Positions 59,210 to 64,000 of a DNA stretch of 64,000 bases are shown in pieces. The notes under the pieces were generated by a model. The model was not told the DNA's origin, did no database searches, and saw only the letters and a program-made list of their open reading frames with translations. The stretch comes from Pseudarthrobacter sp. SSS035. Its GTDB lineage: Bacteria; Actinomycetota; Actinomycetes; Actinomycetales; Micrococcaceae. The stretch lies in assembly GCF_023273875.1 (NCBI RefSeq), contig NZ_CP096882.1, forward strand, positions 2,666,001 through 2,730,000. The letters are read 5' to 3'. Each line of letters opens with the position of its first letter. The first letter of the stretch is position 1. Position numbers and translations under genes: made by a program.

Positions 59210-60358
59210 ATGACACTCATCAGCAGAATTGAAACCTTCCTCGTAGCGCCGCGGTGGCTGTTTGTCCGGATCGAGACGGAGAGCGGGATTGTCGGCTGGG
59301 GCGAGGCAACCTGCGAGGGGCGCAGCGAAACGGTCCGCACCGCCGTCGGACAGCTCTCGGAGCTGCTGATCGGCAACGATGCCCTCCGGATCGAAGACCA
59401 CTGGCAGGTCATGACCAAGGGCTCCTTCTACCGCGGCGGACCCATCCTGGCCAGCGCCGTCTCCGGGCTGGACCAGGCCCTCTGGGATATCGCCGGCAAG
59501 CACTTCAACACCCCCGTGCACCAGCTCCTGGGCGGCCACGTCCGCGACAGGATCCGGATGTACGGCTGGGTGGGCGGGGACGAGCCGAACGAGGTGGCGG
59601 ACCAGATCAGCGCCCAGCTGGAGGTGGGCCTGACCGCCGTCAAGATGAATGCCAGCGGCCGGATGAGCCCCGTCGCCTCGGTGGCCGAGATCGACGGCGT
59701 CGTCCGCCGTGTTGCCGCGGCCCGCGAGGTGCTGGGGGACCACCGCGACGTTGCAGTGGACTTCCATGGCCGCTTCAGCCTGGCCAATGCCCGCCGGGTG
59801 GCGCCGCTGCTGGAACCGTACCGGCCGTTCTTCCTCGAAGAACCCGTGGTTCCGGAAAACACGCACCTGCTGCGCGAATTCACCTCTTCGACCACGACGC
59901 CGGTCTCCACCGGTGAGCGGCTCTACAGCCGGCAGGAATTCCTGCCCGCCCTGCAGGCCGGCATCGCCGTGGCCCAGCCTGACCTTTCGCACGCCGGCGG
60001 CATCACCGAGGTCCGCAAGATCGCCTCGCTGGCGGAAATCTACGACGTCCAGCTGGCCCCGCACTGCCCTCTGGGGCCGCTGGCGCTGGCAGCGTGCCTG
60101 CAGGTGGGCTTCGCGACGCCCAACTTCCTGATCCAGGAACAGAGCATCGGAATCCACTACAACAAGGGTGCCGAAGTCCTGGACTACGTGGTGGACAAAT
60201 CCCCGCTGAAGTTCGTGGACGGCCACATCGAACGGCTGACCGGTCCCGGCCTCGGCATTGAAATCGACGAGGCCGTGGTCCGCGCTGCGGACAAGCGCGG
60301 CCACGCCTGGCGCGGGCCGGTCTGGCGCCACTCGGACGGAGCATTTGCAGAATGGTAA
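59210..60358 (+). CDS. dgoD: D-galactonate dehydratase
   Basis: 382 residues of the enolase superfamily. Metal ligands Asp184, Glu210 and Glu236, with His186 and the Asp258/His285 catalytic dyad, match the galactonate dehydratase pattern (VDFHGRF, FLEEPV, STGERL, AQPDLSHAGG, APHCPLGP). It removes water from D-galactonate to give 2-keto-3-deoxygalactonate. Its stop overlaps the aldolase start. Confidence 0.92.
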   Translation: MTLISRIETFLVAPRWLFVRIETESGIVGWGEATCEGRSETVRTAVGQLSELLIGNDALRIEDHWQVMTKGSFYRGGPILASAVSGLDQALWDIAGKHFNTPVHQLLGGHVRDRIRMYGWVGGDEPNEVADQISAQLEVGLTAVKMNASGRMSPVASVAEIDGVVRRVAAAREVLGDHRDVAVDFHGRFSLANARRVAPLLEPYRPFFLEEPVVPENTHLLREFTSSTTTPVSTGERLYSRQEFLPALQAGIAVAQPDLSHAGGITEVRKIASLAEIYDVQLAPHCPLGPLALAACLQVGFATPNFLIQEQSIGIHYNKGAEVLDYVVDKSPLKFVDGHIERLTGPGLGIEIDEAVVRAADKRGHAWRGPVWRHSDGAFAEW

Positions 60359-61086
60359 ATAACATGACTGACAGCACTGACGTTTCTGACAGCACGGACA
60401 TCACGCCCGAAAGCCTGCTGGCCGGAATCCGGGAGTCGCGGCTCGTGGGAATCGTGCGCGGCACCGACGGCAAGGCCGCGGCGCAGTCCGCCCTCGCCGC
60501 AATGGCGGAAGGGTTCCGTTTCGTCGAGATCGCACTGACCACGCCGGGGGCGCTGGAGGCCATCCGCGAGGTCCGCGCCGCCGCACCGGCGGGCTGCTAC
60601 GTCGGCGGCGGAACCGTCCTGACCGTGCAGGACGTGGACGACGTCGCCGAGGCCGGCGGCCAGTTTATGGTCACGCCGTCCCTGGCCGCATCCATCCACG
60701 AATCGGCGCGGCAGGGAATCCCGGTCCTGGCAGGGGCCCTGACGCCCAGCGAGGCGTACGAAGCGATGAGCCGCGGGGCCACAGCCATCAAGCTGTTCCC
60801 CGCCTCCATCGGCGGCCCCGGCTACCTCAAGGCGCTGCGCGATCCCTTCCCCGGGATTCCGTTCATCGCCGTGGGCGGCGTGGGCCTGGACGAGGCCGCG
60901 GGTTACTGGGAAGCCGGCGCGATCGCCGTCGGGCTTGGCGGGCCGCTGTTCGGCGATGCCGGCTCCGGCGGTGACCTCGCCCCGATGCTCGGGCGGGCCC
61001 GCGCATTTGTGGACCTGGCGGACTCCTTTGCCCGCCGGACGGCCGCAGCGACTGCAGCGGCAACCGCCGCTGCGGGCGTGCGGTGA
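60352..61086 (+). CDS. dgoA: 2-keto-3-deoxy-6-phosphogalactonate (KDPGal/KDPG) aldolase
   Basis: 244 residues, class I aldolase. Schiff-base Lys147 in ATAIKLFPAS and acid-base Glu59 in FRFVEIALTTPGA are present. It splits the phosphorylated keto-deoxy acid into pyruvate and glyceraldehyde 3-phosphate. The ATG at 60352 overlaps the dehydratase stop; a second ATG at 60364 is also possible. The Ala/Thr-rich C-terminal tail is not conserved. Confidence 0.88.
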   Translation: MVNNMTDSTDVSDSTDITPESLLAGIRESRLVGIVRGTDGKAAAQSALAAMAEGFRFVEIALTTPGALEAIREVRAAAPAGCYVGGGTVLTVQDVDDVAEAGGQFMVTPSLAASIHESARQGIPVLAGALTPSEAYEAMSRGATAIKLFPASIGGPGYLKALRDPFPGIPFIAVGGVGLDEAAGYWEAGAIAVGLGGPLFGDAGSGGDLAPMLGRARAFVDLADSFARRTAAATAAATAAAGVR

Positions 61087-62066
61087 GCGCCGCCGTCGAC
61101 CTTCTGACCTTCGGCGAATCCATGGTGTCGCTGCGGTCAGCCGGGCCGCTGTCCGCCGGCGGCAGCCTGGCCATGCACGTGGCCGGTGCTGAATCGAACG
61201 TCGCCGTGGGCGTCGCGCGGCTGGGACACACAGTCACGTGGGCCGGTGCAGTTGGCGCCGATCCGCACGGCGAGTTCATCCTGCGGCAGCTCCGCTCCGA
61301 GGGCATCGGCACGCAGTGCCGGGTGGATCCGTCCCGCAGCACGGGCGTGATGTTCCTCGAGCAGCGGACCGCGGACGTCACCCGGGCCTTCTACTACCGC
61401 GCCGGTTCGGCCGGTTCCACCGTCAGCCGGGACGACGTGGACAGTGCCCTCGCTGCCGGACCGCGCGTGCTGCACCTGACCGGCATCACCCCCGCCCTCA
61501 GCCCGGAAGCCCGGAAGGCGTTTGAACACGCTGCCGAGCGCGCCGCAGCCGATGGAGTGGTGGTCTCCCTCGACGTCAATTACCGCAGCCGGCTCTGGAC
61601 CAGGGACGAGGCCCGCGCCGTGCTGGGCCCCATCGCCCGGCACGCCGACATCCTGATAGCGTCCGACGACGAACTGGACGTCGTGGCGTCCGCCGCCTTG
61701 GGCGGCTCCGATTCCCGGGGGAACGACGACGCCGAAACCGCGCTCGCTGCCTCGTTGCTGGAGCAAGGGGTTGGGGAAGTCGTGGTCAAGCGGGGATCCG
61801 CCGGCGCCGGCGTCCACACCGCCGCCGGACGGCTCGAGGCGCCCGCCGTCGCCGTGACCAGCATCGACACCGTGGGCGCGGGGGACGCCTTCACGGCCGG
61901 CTACCTCTCTGCCCTGCTCGACGGCGAGGACGTTGCCGGCCGGCTGCAACGCGGCGCCGTTATGGGGGCTTTCGCCGTCAGCACTGCCGGTGACTGGGAG
62001 GGCCTGCCCAGCCGGGCCGAGCTCGCCATGCTGGGCGCCACCGCCAGCGGAACCACCCAGCGGTAG
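61083..62066 (+). CDS. kdgK: 2-keto-3-deoxygluconate/galactonate kinase (PfkB family)
   Basis: 327 residues of the ribokinase fold: LTFGESMVSL, AGAESNVAVGVARLGH, and the catalytic DTVGAGDAFTAGY with Asp268 as base. It phosphorylates 2-keto-3-deoxygalactonate before aldolase cleavage. Start is GTG overlapping the aldolase stop by 4 bp. It completes the pathway dehydratase-kinase-aldolase and is the last gene of the operon. Confidence 0.88.
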   Translation: MSAAVDLLTFGESMVSLRSAGPLSAGGSLAMHVAGAESNVAVGVARLGHTVTWAGAVGADPHGEFILRQLRSEGIGTQCRVDPSRSTGVMFLEQRTADVTRAFYYRAGSAGSTVSRDDVDSALAAGPRVLHLTGITPALSPEARKAFEHAAERAAADGVVVSLDVNYRSRLWTRDEARAVLGPIARHADILIASDDELDVVASAALGGSDSRGNDDAETALAASLLEQGVGEVVVKRGSAGAGVHTAAGRLEAPAVAVTSIDTVGAGDAFTAGYLSALLDGEDVAGRLQRGAVMGAFAVSTAGDWEGLPSRAELAMLGATASGTTQR

Positions 62067-62091
62067 CGGCCGGCTTGTTGAGACTGCGCCC

Positions 62092-62113
62092 GGTGGTTGA
62101 GCCTGTCGAAACC
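62092..62113. repeat. Dispersed actinobacterial repeat containing GGTTGAGCCTGTCGAAACC
   Basis: This 22-bp sequence (GGT followed by the 19 bases in the name) resembles a short interspersed element that recurs in many high-GC actinobacterial genomes. Only one copy is in this window. It lies 26 bp after kdgK. Confidence 0.5.
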
Positions 62114-62217
62114 CGGTGTCGGGGCGTCCATCCCTTGGGCTCGCATTCCCCGGGCGCGGAGCAGGCAGGTACTGACAGTGCCTGCCGCCCGGGACCGCTG
62201 GCGCTTACCGTAGGGGT

Positions 62218-63108
62218 ATGGGAGACGTGCGCGCGGACATAAAGGAGTTTCTGAGTTCCAGGCGGGCGCGGATTTCGCCCGAGGAAGCGGGGTTGCCTGC
62301 GTACGGCGGGAATCGGCGGGTCGCCGGCCTGAGGCGTGAGGAAGTGGCGATGCTGGCCGGTGTGTCCGTGGACTACTACGTGCGCCTGGAACGCGGCAAC
62401 CTCGCCGGGGCGTCCGAAAGCGTGCTGGATGCCCTCGCACGCACGCTGAAGCTGGACGAGGCCGAGCGGGAGTACCTTTTTGACCTCGCCCGCGCCGCCG
62501 GACCGGTCCGCAGGAGCCGCAGCAAACCTTCCGGTACTGTCCGGCCTGAAGTCCAGCAGGTGCTCGACGCGATGGCTGACGCGCCGGCGTGGGTCCGCAA
62601 CGGCCGCCACGACATCCTGGCTGCCAACCGCATGGGGCGGGCACTTTACGCACCTGTGTTCAAAAGTGCGCACCGGCCCGTGAACACCACCCGGTTTACG
62701 TACCTTGACCCGGCGGCCCAGGAGTTCTGGCGCGATTACGATCAGATCGCCAACGATGCCGCGGCGATGCTCCGGCTTGAAGCAGGCCGCCACCCGCACG
62801 ACCCCGAGCTGATCCGGCTCGTCGGCGAGCTGTCCACGCAGAGCGAGCTGTTCAGGGACCGGTGGGCTTCCCGGGATGTCGTCTTCCACCGCAGCGGGCT
62901 CAAGCGGCTGCACCACCCGGTGGTGGGTGACCTCGACTTGAACTACCAGTCCATGGAGCTGCCCAGCGAGCCGGGCCTGGTGCTGAACGTGTACACCGCT
63001 CCTGCCGGCTCCCCGACGGCTGATGCCTTGCAGCTTTTGGCCTCCTGGGCTGCCACGCACGATGACTCGTTCGCCGAACCTGCACCAACTGCCAAGCACC
63101 CGCAGTAG
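62218..63108 (+). CDS. XRE-family regulator with MmyB-type C-terminal domain
   Basis: 296 residues: HTH at about 10-85 (RRVAGLRREEVAMLAGVSVDYYVRLERGN) and the MmyB-like ligand domain (ILAANRMGRALYAPVF, HSGLKRLHHPVVGDLDL-type region, and AAGSPTADALQLLASW). These regulators bind fatty acids or other hydrophobic ligands and usually control an adjacent oxidoreductase. The convergent SDR gene at 63876 is a possible target. No ribosome site is visible before the ATG, so it may be leaderless. Confidence 0.92.
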   Translation: MGDVRADIKEFLSSRRARISPEEAGLPAYGGNRRVAGLRREEVAMLAGVSVDYYVRLERGNLAGASESVLDALARTLKLDEAEREYLFDLARAAGPVRRSRSKPSGTVRPEVQQVLDAMADAPAWVRNGRHDILAANRMGRALYAPVFKSAHRPVNTTRFTYLDPAAQEFWRDYDQIANDAAAMLRLEAGRHPHDPELIRLVGELSTQSELFRDRWASRDVVFHRSGLKRLHHPVVGDLDLNYQSMELPSEPGLVLNVYTAPAGSPTADALQLLASWAATHDDSFAEPAPTAKHPQ

Positions 63109-63122
63109 GGGAGGCCAACAGA

Positions 63123-63854
63123 ATGAACAAGCCGAAAGTGTCTTTCATGATTGCGGCCATGTGGCTACTTGCCGGGGTAACTTCTTGCGCATCCGATGCA
63201 CCCAAGCCTGCCGATCCTGCGCCCAATCAGCAGGTGAAACAGGCTGAAACAGTGAGTTCCAACAATGCGTACGCCAGCATCCCAAGTGGCGAAATTCAGC
63301 ACGCTGTAACAGAGGTTGAGTTTATTTGGGACGCGAAGGACCCCTATTACGGATACAACAGGGTTCCCGTCGTTGCCCGCGTGCACATCGACTCCATCGA
63401 CGGTGGACGGGCTTTCAGCCCCATCTCTGATCAGTACGTATTCCCGCAGACAATCGGGACGATGACGGTCCGCGACGTCTACAAGGGTGACGTAAAGCCC
63501 GGTGACCAGTTGAACTATTCACGAGTCGGTGGGACCGTAACCTTCGATGAGTACTGGAGCAGCCTAAATCAGCAGCAGAGAGATAAGATGCTCCATCTGA
63601 ATAACGGCCACAAGCCGGCTGCGAAGAAGTACATCCAAGAGAAGGTCCTCGACGATGTCGACATCGAGGCCGGCAAAGAATATGTCGTCTTCCTCTCGCC
63701 GCAGTCCTCCAAAGATGGAAAACTCCACGAATATTTCATGGACGGGTTTCAGTTCGGGCTTAGAGAGGCGAAAGGCTCCGGTGTGGAGACGACCGTTCTC
63801 AACAATGAGACGAATACCTGGGAGCGCCTCGATAGTCTTGTAAAGCTGCCTTAG
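63123..63854 (+). CDS. Putative lipoprotein of unknown function, lower GC
   Basis: 243 residues. A lipobox-type signal (MWLLAGVTSC) leads to a soluble domain with VVARVHIDSIDGG, GTMTVRDVYKGDVKPGDQLNYSRVGGTVTF and AGKEYVVFLSP, which looks like a small beta domain found in hypothetical Gram-positive lipoproteins. Its base composition and codons are clearly more A/T rich than the neighbours, suggesting a foreign origin. It starts 14 bp after the XRE gene. Confidence 0.75.
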   Translation: MNKPKVSFMIAAMWLLAGVTSCASDAPKPADPAPNQQVKQAETVSSNNAYASIPSGEIQHAVTEVEFIWDAKDPYYGYNRVPVVARVHIDSIDGGRAFSPISDQYVFPQTIGTMTVRDVYKGDVKPGDQLNYSRVGGTVTFDEYWSSLNQQQRDKMLHLNNGHKPAAKKYIQEKVLDDVDIEAGKEYVVFLSPQSSKDGKLHEYFMDGFQFGLREAKGSGVETTVLNNETNTWERLDSLVKLP

Positions 63855-63875
63855 CCGGCCCTTGCTTCCGCGTGC

Positions 63876-64000
63876 TCATCGTTGGTCTGCTCCGATGCCG
63901 GTGCTGAGGCTGACGTCCCGCCATTGGTCCAGCTGGGTGCGCTCGGCCTGCGCGACGGCGGCGAACAGGTCAAACGCGTCGTTGCCCAGCACCATCAGGG
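63876..64000 (-). CDS. C-terminal end of a short-chain dehydrogenase/reductase (5' part outside window)
   Basis: The last 41 codons only. The translation ends LGNDAFDLFAAVAQAERTQL and then DQWRDVSLSTGIGADQR. The ending W..VSLST is typical of many SDR C-termini. It converges on the lipoprotein gene. The rest lies outside the window, so the assignment is tentative. Confidence 0.5.
   Translation of the reverse strand, partial: LMVLGNDAFDLFAAVAQAERTQLDQWRDVSLSTGIGADQR

Noticed and set aside
57023..60331. Several minus-strand frames of 370-480 codons
   Set aside because: Antisense to the ABC permeases and the dehydratase, which carry conserved family motifs.

Overview
The window looks like a chromosomal segment of a high-GC actinobacterium, most likely an Arthrobacter/Pseudarthrobacter-type member of the Micrococcaceae. 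This rests on the strong G/C bias at third codon positions, frequent GTG starts, a DUF222/13E12-type HNH gene, an ANTAR regulator, MHS-type transporters, FCD-type GntR regulators, and protein resemblance to that group. I recognised no tRNA, rRNA, CRISPR array, phage gene or transposase. The 64 kb is mostly a run of compact catabolic modules, each with its own regulator, plus two cell-surface clusters.

Layout. 1-4.7 kb: ring-ureide catabolism, with a hydantoinase/allantoinase-like enzyme (cut by the window edge), a racemase-family protein lacking both usual cysteines, a GntR regulator, an MFS carrier, and uraD-uraH of the urate pathway. 4.8-6.5 kb: an HNH gene between two copies of a palindromic repeat. 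6.6-11.9 kb: phosphonate uptake (phnD-phnC-phnE), an FAD amine oxidase, a divergent GntR and a phosphonatase-like hydrolase. 11.9-17.8 kb: housekeeping and small genes, including a lipid kinase, an MpaB-type oxygenase, GNAT, AlkD-like repair, TspO and an ArsR/SRPBCC pair. 17.9-21.6 kb: an M20 amidohydrolase with an MHS carrier and a divergent two-half Lrp regulator. 22.4-26.9 kb: a class A penicillin-binding protein, a PadR regulator and an ammonium channel.

27.3-31.1 kb: a nitrilase-family amidase, a GntR, an MHS carrier and a DUF2848 protein, arranged as two divergent pairs that share one operator motif. 31.2-37.0 kb: small membrane proteins, a luciferase-family monooxygenase, a ferredoxin-reductase/desaturase operon and an alpha/beta hydrolase. 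37.1-39.95 kb: a short segment with an arginase-family protein, an aminoglycoside-adenylyltransferase-like protein and a low-GC P-loop protein, bracketed by two related composite repeats. 39.9-46.8 kb: a putative surface module (beta-helix carbohydrate-binding lipoprotein, VTC polyphosphate-polymerase domain, DUF4956 membrane protein, phosphodiester glycosidase, GT2-GtrA transferase, single-domain response regulator). 46.9-51.3 kb: a GAF-ANTAR regulator diverging from four secreted proteins, three with SipW-type (TasA-like) signal regions. 51.5-55 kb: a second adenylate kinase with an epimerase, and a subtilisin-like protease. 55-62 kb: a complete galactonate (DeLey-Doudoroff) operon with GntR, ABC transporter, dehydratase, kinase and aldolase. 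62-64 kb: an XRE/MmyB regulator, a low-GC lipoprotein and the 3' end of an SDR gene.

The main non-coding signals are five dispersed GGACGACGGCGGG palindromes, tandem GGGATCCC operators under a near-consensus promoter, paired ACTTG-N6-CAAGT operators, shared GTATACAT operators, and several regulators whose start codon lies inside or next to their own operator (probably leaderless). The best candidates for undescribed systems are the GntR/nitrilase/DUF2848/MHS regulon, the VTC/DUF4956 surface module, and the SipW-type cluster that has no SipW nearby.
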